The notes beneath the pieces are model-generated. The model had not been told where the DNA came from. It searched no databases and saw nothing but the letters and a program-made list of their open reading frames with translations. A DNA stretch of 64,000 nucleotides from an uncultured Alphaproteobacteria bacterium (lineage in GTDB: Bacteria; Pseudomonadota; Alphaproteobacteria; Rhizobiales; Aestuariivirgaceae): assembly GCA_937873445.1 (NCBI GenBank), contig CALMWF010000046.1, forward strand, positions 62,001-126,000, given 5' to 3'. Shown in pieces: positions 41,446 to 49,969 of this stretch. How positions within the stretch are numbered: the first letter of the stretch is position 1; every line of letters begins with the position of its first letter. The position numbers and the translations under genes are program-made.

Positions 41446-42753
41446 ATGGGCTTTTGGCATATGGTGAGGCGCTTGGGCGGGCTGGTGGGCCTGCGCGTTG
41501 TCGGCGCGGGCCTGGGCTTCCTCACCCAGATCATTCTGGCCCGGCTGTTTCTCCCGTCCGATGTGGGCCTGATCTTCACGGCCATGAGTGGCGCCGTGCT
41601 GCTCACCTTCTTCATCACCGCAGGTTTTCCGGCCCTCAATCTGGTGACGGTGCCGCGTCTCATCAGCCAGCCGGGCAGCAGCCGCAGCCTTCCGGCCTTT
41701 CACGGCGCGGCCCTGCGGGTTCTGGCCTTGCCCTGGGCACTGTCTCTGGTGGGGGCGGCTGTGGCCTATGGTCAGTTGCCGCCGGGCTCGGCGGCCCGGG
41801 TGCTGCTGGTCTATGGGGCACTGGTCAGCATCCCCGGCATTTTCATCATCCACAACAGTGCCACCGCCAATGGCCTGAGCCGCTTCACCCTGTCCTACCT
41901 GCCGGATTTTGTGCTCCGGCCCGGCCTGCTGCTCCTTCTGCTGGGGGGCGCGCTGGCCCTTGGCCTGCCCATGCCCTGGTGGGGGGTGCTCGGCCTGGCG
42001 CTGCTGGCGGCGCTTCTGGTGGCCGCCGTTCAGGCGGTGCTCATGGGCAAGGACGGCCTCAGCCTTCGGCACTGGGCATCAGCGCGCCCCGCCTATACGC
42101 GGGCCCTGCTGCCGCGCGCCCTGTCGTTGCTGCTGGTGGCTCTGGTGGCCGGAGCCTTCACCGATCTCATCACCCTGCTGGCCGGCCTGCTGCTGCCGCC
42201 GGATCAGGTGGCTCTGGTCGCTGTTGCGGTCAGGCTCGCGGCCATTTCGGCCTTCGTTGTCCAGGCCGCCCAGCAGATGGTGTTGCCCGATGCTGCTGCC
42301 GCTCTGGTGCGGCGCGATCATCAGACCCTTGACCGGCTGCTGTGGCGCATGAATCTTCTGACCATCGCCACCATGCTGGCCGGGCTGTTGGGCGCAGCCC
42401 TGCTGGGCCGCTGGGTGCTTGGCTTCTTCGGCCCCACCTATCCTGCCGCGTATGGCCTGCTGCTGGTGTTCATGGCGGGCCAGACGCTGCGCGCCCTCAG
42501 CGGTTTGAACCAGCACTTGCTGGCCCTTGCCGGCCATCAGTCGCAAACCGCCTTTGCCTGCCTTGCGGCAGTGGTTGTTGTGCTGGCGGCGGCCCTTCTT
42601 CTCACCCCGCATCTGGGGGCCATGGGCCTGGGCCTGGCGGTCATTGCTGCCGAGATTGTTTGGCTGCTGGGCCTTGCCCGCAAGGCCCGAAAACTCGTGG
42701 GCCGCCGCGCCGACATGCTCTGGCTGGTCCAGCGCCACGCCCCTGCGGAATAG
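41446..42753 (+). CDS. Polysaccharide flippase (Wzx/MATE-like), first copy
   Basis: A 435-residue protein with about 12 hydrophobic helices of the polysaccharide-flippase type (MVRRLGGLVGLRVVG at the N-terminus, LGFLTQIILARLFLPSDVGL next). It probably translocates lipid-linked sugars across the inner membrane. ATG 41446 was chosen over TTG 41428 and ATG 41461. It is separated from the EPS cluster by tRNA-Pro and is on the opposite strand to the second flippase. Confidence 0.85.
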   Translation: MGFWHMVRRLGGLVGLRVVGAGLGFLTQIILARLFLPSDVGLIFTAMSGAVLLTFFITAGFPALNLVTVPRLISQPGSSRSLPAFHGAALRVLALPWALSLVGAAVAYGQLPPGSAARVLLVYGALVSIPGIFIIHNSATANGLSRFTLSYLPDFVLRPGLLLLLLGGALALGLPMPWWGVLGLALLAALLVAAVQAVLMGKDGLSLRHWASARPAYTRALLPRALSLLLVALVAGAFTDLITLLAGLLLPPDQVALVAVAVRLAAISAFVVQAAQQMVLPDAAAALVRRDHQTLDRLLWRMNLLTIATMLAGLLGAALLGRWVLGFFGPTYPAAYGLLLVFMAGQTLRALSGLNQHLLALAGHQSQTAFACLAAVVVVLAAALLLTPHLGAMGLGLAVIAAEIVWLLGLARKARKLVGRRADMLWLVQRHAPAE

Positions 42754-42794
42754 GGTTGGAATTTTACCACGGGGATGCTACAGGCTGGCCACGT

Positions 42795-42871
42795 CGGAGC
42801 GTAGCGCAGTCCGGTAGCGCACTACTCTGGGGGGGTAGGGGTCGCTGGTTCGAATCCAGTCGCTCCGACCA
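42795..42871 (+). tRNA. tRNA-Pro (anticodon GGG)
   Basis: A full cloverleaf is formed: acceptor stem CGGAGCG/CGCTCCG, D stem GCGC/GCGC, anticodon stem CTACT/GGTAG with loop CTGGGGG (anticodon GGG at 42829-42831), T arm with TTCGAAT, and encoded CCA. It reads proline codons CCC and CCT. Confidence 0.97.
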
Positions 42872-42943
42872 TTCTTCCCTCCCGCCACTGAACAGCAGGG
42901 AATGCCTTGACACCCGGTTTGCCGCATCCGCGACCCGGCCGGT

Positions 42944-43747
42944 TCAGCTGATTTTCACGGCCTTTTTGATCCGCCGGATCATGGTGATGGGTAGCACCAT
43001 GAGAGCAAGCGTGCGCGCCATGCCCAGCCAGCTGTGAATGTCATGCCAGACCCGATACCGCCATTGCAGCCGCAGGCGGCTCTGCAGCTGGGCGGCGCGC
43101 TGGTCGCGGGACAGTGATTCCTTCAGCTCCACCGCCGTCAACAGCACTTCCGGCAGATTGAGCATGCGATAGCCCGCGGCATTGGCCATCAGTTCCAGGG
43201 CATAGCCTTCGGCGGCGGGGTATTCGGGCGGATAGTCGCCCACGGTCCGGAAAACCTCGGCCCGCACCATCATGCTGGTGTCAATGATGGGCGTGTTGTA
43301 GCGCAGAAAACGCGCACAGCCCGGCGCAGTGTCGGGATAGCGCGTGGTGAACTCATAGCCGTGACGGGGATAGGAGAAGGTGACCCACGAACCCACCATG
43401 GCAATGTCCGGGTTCTGCTCGAGATAGCGGGTCTGCTCCGCAAACCGGCGGGGGTGACAGAGATCGCCATTGTCCATTCGGGCAATCAGCGGCAAGCCTT
43501 CCTCCAGAACCACCTTGAGCCCGGCATTGAGGGCGCGCGTCACGCCGACATTGTACGGCAGTTCAATGATCCGGCAGTCCATGTCCTGCGTGAGCGCCCG
43601 ATAGTCCGGCTTGGCGCGGCTTCCGTCATCCACCAGATAAAGCCGGAAGGGCACCGTTTGCGCTCTAAGGCTTGCCAGAGTTTCATGCAGAGCCTCACCG
43701 GGATTGTACACCGGCATCAGAACGGCAAGACGAAGTTCAGGCATCAT
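42944..43747 (-). CDS. Family 2 glycosyltransferase
   Basis: A 267-residue GT-A enzyme that adds a sugar to a lipid-linked or nascent polysaccharide. The N-terminal core is VLMPVYNPGEALHETLASL, with DDGS at 40-43 and ARMDNGD at 89-95 where most members have a DxD-like motif. It is the last gene of the minus-strand EPS cluster. Its start overlaps the stop of the flippase gene (ATGA). Confidence 0.9.
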   Translation of the reverse strand: MMPELRLAVLMPVYNPGEALHETLASLRAQTVPFRLYLVDDGSRAKPDYRALTQDMDCRIIELPYNVGVTRALNAGLKVVLEEGLPLIARMDNGDLCHPRRFAEQTRYLEQNPDIAMVGSWVTFSYPRHGYEFTTRYPDTAPGCARFLRYNTPIIDTSMMVRAEVFRTVGDYPPEYPAAEGYALELMANAAGYRMLNLPEVLLTAVELKESLSRDQRAAQLQSRLRLQWRYRVWHDIHSWLGMARTLALMVLPITMIRRIKKAVKIS

Positions 43748-45078
43748 GGTCTCGACGGCAGACGGAACAGGCTGAAGACGGAAGGGTCGATGGCGATCTT
43801 CCGCCGGGTCTCGTGAATGATGAGGAGGTTATAGATAACAACCCCTAACGCATTGGGAATTGCTATGCCTAACGCTCCATAACGGGGTGCCAATATAAGC
43901 TGTGCCACCAGCGTTGCCAAATAGGTTATGGCGAGGATGCGAAGATAGCTGCGCTCATGGCCGCTCATCTGCAGCACATAGCCGGTGGGGCCGGTAATGG
44001 CGTCGAAGGTATAGCCCGCACCCAACACCAGCAGCACGGGGTAGAAGGCGATGAACGCGGGGTCGAACAGACCCAGCAGCAGCTTGCCGGCCAGGGCCAG
44101 GAAGATCAGGCCAAGCAGGGTTGGCGCGGCCACCGCAACAGCGATGATGGTGGTCATGCGTTGCAGCCGGGCAATATCGCCAGCGTGATAATAGGTGGCA
44201 ATGAGGGGCCCGGCCACCAGGTTGCCGGCAATCAGCAGCAGGGTCAGAAGCGAGGCGGTTTTCTGGGCCGCGAAATAGGCCCCGGTTTCAGCCGGGGTCA
44301 GGTAGAGCCCGGCGATCACCACATCAAACTGCTGCACCAGCACGTAGAGAATGGCCGCCCCCCACAGCGGCAGGGCGGCTTTCCGCCAGCTTGCCATGTC
44401 GGTCTGGGCCGGTGCCGGGGCGGTGGCGTTGACGCGCTTAACGGCATAGGCAAGCTGGGGCACCACCACCAGAAGCAGCGTGGCCGTGGTGATGCCCAGC
44501 GCCAGCGCGGCCGAAAGCTGGAGGCCGGCCAGGCTTGCCGCACCGGCGCCGATGATGATGAGGATGCGCCAGCCGATGTCGCGCGGCATCAGGGACAGAA
44601 ACGTATAGCCCATGGCCCGCAGCAGCGAGGCCACATATTCGCTGAGCGCGATCAGCGGCACCGCCAGGGCCGTGATGATCAGATGGGCAACACCGGGGCT
44701 TCCGGTGGCCCGCGCCAGAACCGGGGCAGCGGCCATCATGAGCAGGGCTGTGCCGGCAGTGGCGGCAAGGGTGAGCCAGCCGCCCTGAAAAGCCGCTCCG
44801 CGGGCCAGTGCCGGCATGCCCTGGACCGTGTATTGCGGCCAGAACCGCAGGATGGCCGTGGCCGCCCCCAGCCCGGCAATGGTGCTCATGGCGTTGCCAA
44901 GGTTGAAGGCGAAGGCGAAGTGGCCGTAGGTGTCGGCGCTCAGAAGCCGGGCGAACAGAACGAAGATGATATAGCTGAGGGCAGCGCCGCCGGCCTTGGC
45001 AAGGAAGGCAATGGCGCCGGAGCCAAACAGGCGCCGCACCATGGTCTTGAGTGGTTCGTTGTCATCTGCACCGGACAT
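43744..45078 (-). CDS. Polysaccharide flippase (Wzx-like), second copy
   Basis: A 444-residue oligosaccharide flippase with about 12-14 hydrophobic helices, starting MSGADDNEPLKTMVRRLFGSG. Similar to O-antigen and EPS flippases that move undecaprenyl-linked repeat units to the periplasm. It sits six bases downstream of the polymerase/ligase gene and overlaps the GT2 gene. Confidence 0.88.
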   Translation of the reverse strand: MSGADDNEPLKTMVRRLFGSGAIAFLAKAGGAALSYIIFVLFARLLSADTYGHFAFAFNLGNAMSTIAGLGAATAILRFWPQYTVQGMPALARGAAFQGGWLTLAATAGTALLMMAAAPVLARATGSPGVAHLIITALAVPLIALSEYVASLLRAMGYTFLSLMPRDIGWRILIIIGAGAASLAGLQLSAALALGITTATLLLVVVPQLAYAVKRVNATAPAPAQTDMASWRKAALPLWGAAILYVLVQQFDVVIAGLYLTPAETGAYFAAQKTASLLTLLLIAGNLVAGPLIATYYHAGDIARLQRMTTIIAVAVAAPTLLGLIFLALAGKLLLGLFDPAFIAFYPVLLVLGAGYTFDAITGPTGYVLQMSGHERSYLRILAITYLATLVAQLILAPRYGALGIAIPNALGVVIYNLLIIHETRRKIAIDPSVFSLFRLPSRP

Positions 45079-45084
45079 GATGGC

Positions 45085-46347
45085 CTAGTCCGTCCCATCC
45101 GGTCTGCTGTCTCGTGCCGGGCTGCTGCCCGCAGAATAGTAAGCGGCATAAAGCCCCCAGAGCGGGCCGGTCACCCAGTAGAAGTGGCGCCAGTGTTCGG
45201 TGTCGATCTGCACCCCCTGAAACGCCACCGCCACAAAGCAGGCGAAAATGGCAATGGCATGGCTGTGCCACGGCGTGCGCACGAGAATGCTGCGCACACC
45301 CACCACCAGTGTGCTGATGATCATGACGAGGTAGGTGATGCCGCCGAGCCAGCCGAAGGAGGCAAAGCCGTTCAGAAACACATTATGGGGGTCATGGCCG
45401 AGGTAGTAGCGGAACTGCACCGGCCCGAAGCCATTGGGCCTGAGCAGCAGCATGGGGATGCTGCGCATCTGATTGCCAAAGCGACCCGTCTCGCCCACGT
45501 CATAATAGTTCAGGGCGTTAGCGCGCTCGCTGAACAGCGCCGCAATGCGGGGGTTGGACAACAGCAGCGCCAGCAGAATGGCCGCCAGCAGAAAGCCGCC
45601 AATGGACAAAAGGGCAATGCGCGACCGCATTCGGGGGTCCGGGGACAGCACGAATGTGAGTCCCACCAGAAGCACGGCCGCGAGCATGAAATTCAGCCAC
45701 GCGCCGCGCGAAAAGGCGAGAAACTGGGCCGCCAGCAGAATGATGAGATTGACGGTGGCAAGGGCCGGCCGCCGATGCTCGCCCATCAGGAAGGAGCGGA
45801 TCGAAAGAATGGTCGGTGGAATGATAAAGGTGGAGAAGACGTTCGGGTCTTTGAACAGGCCCTGGGCGCGGCCGATGGGTGATAGATACTCATGCAGGCT
45901 TCCGCCCATCATATAGCCGGCGATGGCGATGATGCTGGCAATGACCGCCGATGCCGTCCAGCCGCGAGCAATCACCGCCATGGCGCGCAGCGGATCCTGG
46001 GCCACATAGCAGGCCATGACAACCGCCGAGACCGCCATGTAGGACGAGGTGATGACGAACATGCCGGCCCGCGAATCCTCGAGAACCTGCAGATAGCTGA
46101 GAAACCCACCGAGATTGTAAAGCAGAAGGAAAGCGGCCAGCGGTACGACAGCCACGTTGAACGCCAGGCCGGTGGCCACCATGACCACGGTTGCCGCCAC
46201 GAATATCACGTCAACCGGGGCAGGTTCGATCACCACCACAAAGGCGCTAAGAAACATCAGAAAGACCAGAGCATCCCGCATATCCGCCGCCGTGAAACGG
46301 AGCGGGCTGGCATTCGCTGGTGCAACAATCGGACCGGGTGTCCTCAA
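45085..46347 (-). CDS. O-antigen ligase/polymerase family protein
   Basis: A 420-residue membrane protein with about 10 hydrophobic helices and a large periplasmic loop with HDPHNVFLNGFASFG, typical of the O-antigen ligase/Wzy family. In this cluster it is likely the polysaccharide polymerase. The start is uncertain: TTG 46347 overlaps the stop of the preceding gene, whereas ATG 46281 lies just before the first helix. Confidence 0.82.
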   Translation of the reverse strand: MRTPGPIVAPANASPLRFTAADMRDALVFLMFLSAFVVVIEPAPVDVIFVAATVVMVATGLAFNVAVVPLAAFLLLYNLGGFLSYLQVLEDSRAGMFVITSSYMAVSAVVMACYVAQDPLRAMAVIARGWTASAVIASIIAIAGYMMGGSLHEYLSPIGRAQGLFKDPNVFSTFIIPPTILSIRSFLMGEHRRPALATVNLIILLAAQFLAFSRGAWLNFMLAAVLLVGLTFVLSPDPRMRSRIALLSIGGFLLAAILLALLLSNPRIAALFSERANALNYYDVGETGRFGNQMRSIPMLLLRPNGFGPVQFRYYLGHDPHNVFLNGFASFGWLGGITYLVMIISTLVVGVRSILVRTPWHSHAIAIFACFVAVAFQGVQIDTEHWRHFYWVTGPLWGLYAAYYSAGSSPARDSRPDGTD

Positions 46348-47870
46348 TAGGCGTTTTCCGTGGACAGGAGGGAGAACGGAGTTCTTGCCAGGATGTAAAG
46401 ATCGAAGGTTAACGACCAGTTGTCGATATAGTAGAGGTCATGCTCCACTCGGCGCTCGATCTTCTCCTCGGTATCGGTCTCGCCGCGCCAGCCGTTGATC
46501 TGCGCCCAGCCGGTAATGCCCGGTTTCACCTTGTGACGCGCGAAATAGCCGTCCACCACCTGTTCATAGAGGGCGTCTGCCGCCTTGGCCTTGGTGGCGT
46601 GCGGACGCGGTCCCACCAGCGACAGATCACCCTTCAGCACATTGAACAGCTGCGGCAGTTCATCCAGCGAGGTTTTGCGGATGAAGCGGCCGACGGGGGT
46701 GACGCGCGGATCGCCCTTGGTCACCAGCCTGGAGGCATCAGTATCAAGCTGGCTGGTGAACATGGAGCGGAACTTGAAGACCTCGATCAGCTCGTTGTTG
46801 AAGCCATACCGCTTCTGCCGGAAAATCACCGGCCCCTTGCTTCCCAGCTTCACCGCCAGAGCCACCGCCGCCATGACCGGCAGGGTGAGCAGAATGGCAA
46901 AGCTGGCGATGATCTTGTCTTCCGCCGCTTTCACCAGCGGCCCCCATTCACCCAGCGGCTTGTCGAACACGTCAAGCAGCGGCAGGTTGCCGATGTGGGA
47001 ATAGGCGCGCGGCCGGTAGCGCAGTTTCTGGTCATGCGCTGACAGGCGGATGTCCACCGGCAGAACCCAGAGCCGGTTGAGAATGGTGAGCAGGCGGTTT
47101 TCCGCGGTCAGCGGAATGGTCACGATGATCAGGTCCACGCGGGTGCTGCGCACAAAGTCCACCAGATCGGTGACCGTGCCGAGTTTGCGCAAGCCTCCCG
47201 TGGCGGTGGGGGCGCGCTGATCGTCGCGGTCATCGAAGATCCCCAGCAGGGTGACATCGGTATCGGTGGAGGAATCGAGCGTGGCGATGACCCGCTCGGC
47301 GGTTTCCCCGCCCCCCACCAGAACAGCACGGCGGTTGAACTGGCCATTGGCGTTCCAGTGCCGCACCAAAGCAGAACTGAAAAGCCGGGTGGCCAGAGCA
47401 AACATCAGGCCGGCGGCAAACCACAGCGCCAGCCAGACGCGTGAAAACAGTTCGGTGTTCTTGGTCAGCACCATGCCTGCCACCAGCACAATGAAGGCCA
47501 GCAGCCAGACCAGGGTGACCCGGGAGACATGGCGCAGCGGCCGCAGCAGGGCAGTCAGCCGGTAGAGACCCAGCATCTGCAGCATGGTGGTATAGACCAC
47601 CGCCATGGCCAGTGCGGCGGCAAGATAGTAATAGCCGTTGGGAGCGCCCTTGAAGCCGGGGTAGTACCACGCCGTCGCCAGCGCGATCAGCGGCACCGCC
47701 ACGAACTCGATGACGCGGATGACCGAGGTGACAATGCGGGGCGAGATGAAACTGCGCTTGGGCAGACTGTCACCGATGGCCGTGCGCAATTCCTCCGCAC
47801 TGGCTGTGTCCGGATTGGCGATACGGTCAGCGGGGACCGTATATTTGAGGTTGGCCTCGTGATGCTGCAT
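46344..47870 (-). CDS. Undecaprenyl-phosphate sugar phosphotransferase (WcaJ-type)
   Basis: A 508-residue polyprenyl glycosylphosphotransferase that starts the polymer by loading a hexose-1-phosphate onto undecaprenyl phosphate. It has an N-terminal helical region with about four membrane helices, a CoA-binding-like domain (about 160-300), one more membrane helix, and a sugar-transferase domain with DELPQL, SLVGPRP and KPGITGWAQI. ATG 47870 follows AAGGTGG by six bases. A glucose specificity is the WcaJ-type expectation, not proven here. Confidence 0.92.
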   Translation of the reverse strand: MQHHEANLKYTVPADRIANPDTASAEELRTAIGDSLPKRSFISPRIVTSVIRVIEFVAVPLIALATAWYYPGFKGAPNGYYYLAAALAMAVVYTTMLQMLGLYRLTALLRPLRHVSRVTLVWLLAFIVLVAGMVLTKNTELFSRVWLALWFAAGLMFALATRLFSSALVRHWNANGQFNRRAVLVGGGETAERVIATLDSSTDTDVTLLGIFDDRDDQRAPTATGGLRKLGTVTDLVDFVRSTRVDLIIVTIPLTAENRLLTILNRLWVLPVDIRLSAHDQKLRYRPRAYSHIGNLPLLDVFDKPLGEWGPLVKAAEDKIIASFAILLTLPVMAAVALAVKLGSKGPVIFRQKRYGFNNELIEVFKFRSMFTSQLDTDASRLVTKGDPRVTPVGRFIRKTSLDELPQLFNVLKGDLSLVGPRPHATKAKAADALYEQVVDGYFARHKVKPGITGWAQINGWRGETDTEEKIERRVEHDLYYIDNWSLTFDLYILARTPFSLLSTENAY

Positions 47871-47976
47871 TCTGTGCCACCTTGATACAAGCCATGAAAC
47901 CTGTGCCTCTTTCAGAGCAAGTCTCAAGCCCGCCCCCGGAACGTCTCCAGGTGGGCAGAAATCATGGTGAACGGTG

Positions 47977-49089
47977 TTAGCCGGAGCGGCCCGCTTCCGT
48001 CAACAAGCGGTTGTAGAAGGCCAGGATGTCGCCGGTCATTTTTGCAGCCGAGAAGCGCTTGCGGGCCATTTCCCGCAGGCTGACCGACTCTGCTCTGGTG
48101 TGGGACGCGCTGGCCAGACGCTCGCGGATCTTGGCGGCCAGCGTTGGCGCATCAAGCCGTGCCAGCATCATGTGCTCGGGCAGGGCTTCGGCAATGCCGC
48201 CCACCCGCGAGGTGATGATGGGAACTTCCGTGGATAAGGCTTCAAGCACCGTGTACGGAAAGGACTCGTTGCGCGACGGCATCACCAACAGGCGCCCCTT
48301 CTGCAGGGCATCGCGCGCCGGCAGCCGGCCCAGAAACCGGACCTGTTCATCAAGGCCGAGCCGGCTGGCCTGCGCCTGAAAATCGGCCATCTGCGGCCCG
48401 TCGCCCACAATGTTGGCGCTGACCGGCCCATCGGGCTTGAGGATCGCCAGGGCATCAAGAAGAATGTCCACGCCCTTGACCGGGCGCATGTCACCCATCA
48501 GCACCACGTCAGCAGCGCCCGGCTCCGGCACGAGGCGTTCAAATTCCTCCGGCCACAGACCATTATAGGCAACAATATTCCGGCTCCGGGGATGGCCAAG
48601 CAGCTCCAAGAACCGGTCACGCTCGAAGGTGCACACAAAACTCTGCGCATCGACCAGCCGCGCCAGCGCCCATTCGGTGGCCAGGAAGGCTTTGCCGGCG
48701 GTGGTGGACCAGTCATAGTAAAGGCTGCCGCCATGCGGCGTATAGAGCGAGGGAACACCCAGGCGGCGGCCGGCAAGCCGCGCATAAAGGCCGCCCTTGG
48801 CGCCATGGCCGTGAATGATGTCTGCCCTGATCGCGCGCGCCATTTTCAGGGTGTGGCGCACCCCCGCCAGATCGCCCACCCCCGGCATGCGCGAAATGGG
48901 TTTGCGGACAATGCCCAGCTGGCAATGGGCGGCACTGTCGGCCAAAAGCCGTCTGGCCACCTCTCCGCCGCCTTCTGAATCACAGAGAATGCCCACTTCG
49001 TGGCCGCGTTCATGCAGGCCGCGGGCAAGGTCGCGCACGTGCCGGAACAGGCCACCCACCGGTGCGCGGAAAACCAGAAGAATGCGCAT
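47977..49089 (-). CDS. Family 4 glycosyltransferase
   Basis: A 370-residue GT-B glycosyltransferase. The N-terminal GGLFRHVRDLARGLHERGHEV and the C-terminal nucleotide-sugar motif ESFPYTVLEALSTEVPIIT (E-x7-E) are visible, with GDGPQM in between. The start is ATG 49089 (MRILLVF); the upstream frame is unrelated. It lies between the sugar-transferase and Wza-like genes. Confidence 0.92.
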   Translation of the reverse strand: MRILLVFRAPVGGLFRHVRDLARGLHERGHEVGILCDSEGGGEVARRLLADSAAHCQLGIVRKPISRMPGVGDLAGVRHTLKMARAIRADIIHGHGAKGGLYARLAGRRLGVPSLYTPHGGSLYYDWSTTAGKAFLATEWALARLVDAQSFVCTFERDRFLELLGHPRSRNIVAYNGLWPEEFERLVPEPGAADVVLMGDMRPVKGVDILLDALAILKPDGPVSANIVGDGPQMADFQAQASRLGLDEQVRFLGRLPARDALQKGRLLVMPSRNESFPYTVLEALSTEVPIITSRVGGIAEALPEHMMLARLDAPTLAAKIRERLASASHTRAESVSLREMARKRFSAAKMTGDILAFYNRLLTEAGRSG

Positions 49090-49099
49090 GGCAATGACC

Positions 49100-49795
49100 T
49101 TAGAACCAGCGTTCGCGGACGTAGATGATGTCACCGGGATAGATTTGTGTGGTGACAGGCACCCGGTAGGTTTTGGTGCCGGCGGCATTCTTGCGGGTGA
49201 TCAGCACCAGCCCCTGATCGGCACGGGTGCCATAGCCTCCGGCCACCGCAATGGCGCTTTGCACCGTCATGCCCGGCTGATAGGAAAAGCTGCCGGCCGT
49301 GGTCACTTCCCCCATGATGAAGAACGGTCTGAGGGTCATCACCTGCGCCGACACCTGCGGGTTGCGCAAGTATCCGGCCCGCAGCTTGCTGGCAATGAGC
49401 TTCTCGATCTGCGCGGTGGTCATGCCGGCCACTGTGATGGTCGAAACATAGGGCAGTGATATCGTGCCGGACCCGTCCACCAGATATTCGCCCGTGATGT
49501 CAGCCTCTCCCGCCACCTTGACGGCAATCCTGTCACCGGCCCCGACCTTGTAGCCGGTGGCGTATTCATAGGCGGCGGCGGTGCCCTGGGCTCCATAGGG
49601 TGGCACCACGCCCACCGTGTTATAGGCCTTGAGCTGTGACACCGATGAAACAGCACCCGGCCCCTCGGCCAGCGTGTCATCGGCCATGATGCCGGTGCCG
49701 CCCGGAGCGGAGAAGGGCGCATCCGCATCCCAACCCCGGGCACAGGCCGCCAGTGGCAAGCAAAGAAGGAGGGGAATAATGGGATGCAAACGCAC
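49100..49795 (-). CDS. Polysaccharide export outer-membrane lipoprotein (Wza/OPX-like)
   Basis: A protein of about 231 residues that forms or gates the outer-membrane export channel for the polysaccharide. It has a lipobox (PLAAC, C18), a Poly_export domain (YKVGAGDRIAVKVAG...) and SLBB-type repeats (FIMGEVTTAGSFSYQPGMTV). GTG 49795 gives the best ribosome-binding site and a compact lipoprotein signal; ATG 49828 is the alternative. It lacks the long C-terminal helical region of full Wza. Divergent from the Wzc-like gene. Confidence 0.85.
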   Translation of the reverse strand: MRLHPIIPLLLCLPLAACARGWDADAPFSAPGGTGIMADDTLAEGPGAVSSVSQLKAYNTVGVVPPYGAQGTAAAYEYATGYKVGAGDRIAVKVAGEADITGEYLVDGSGTISLPYVSTITVAGMTTAQIEKLIASKLRAGYLRNPQVSAQVMTLRPFFIMGEVTTAGSFSYQPGMTVQSAIAVAGGYGTRADQGLVLITRKNAAGTKTYRVPVTTQIYPGDIIYVRERWF

Positions 49796-49872
49796 TGGAC
49801 TATCCTGTAAGCCAAACTGACAACTCATGCCGCAACGGAGGCAGCGGCAGTGCCAACAGTAAGCAAACATGG

Positions 49873-49887
49873 TTAGCAAGGGCTTAA
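49873..49887 (+). promoter_or_regulatory. Near-match CtrA box between Wza-like and Wzc-like genes
   Basis: TTAG-N7-TTAA differs at one base from TTAA-N7-TTAA and lies in the 174-base divergent region that must hold promoters for both EPS operons. Function is inferred. Confidence 0.3.
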
Positions 49888-49969
49888 GCGCCGGCGCCCC
49901 GGCGCGTTAAGGAAATGGTTACCATACTGATCGAAAAACGCATGGAGATTCCAGCCTGATTGGACAGCC

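Noticed and set aside
42795-42871. tRNA-Pro as an integration site for a genomic island
   Set aside because: No integrase, direct repeat or mobile gene was seen near it, and the flanking genes have normal composition.
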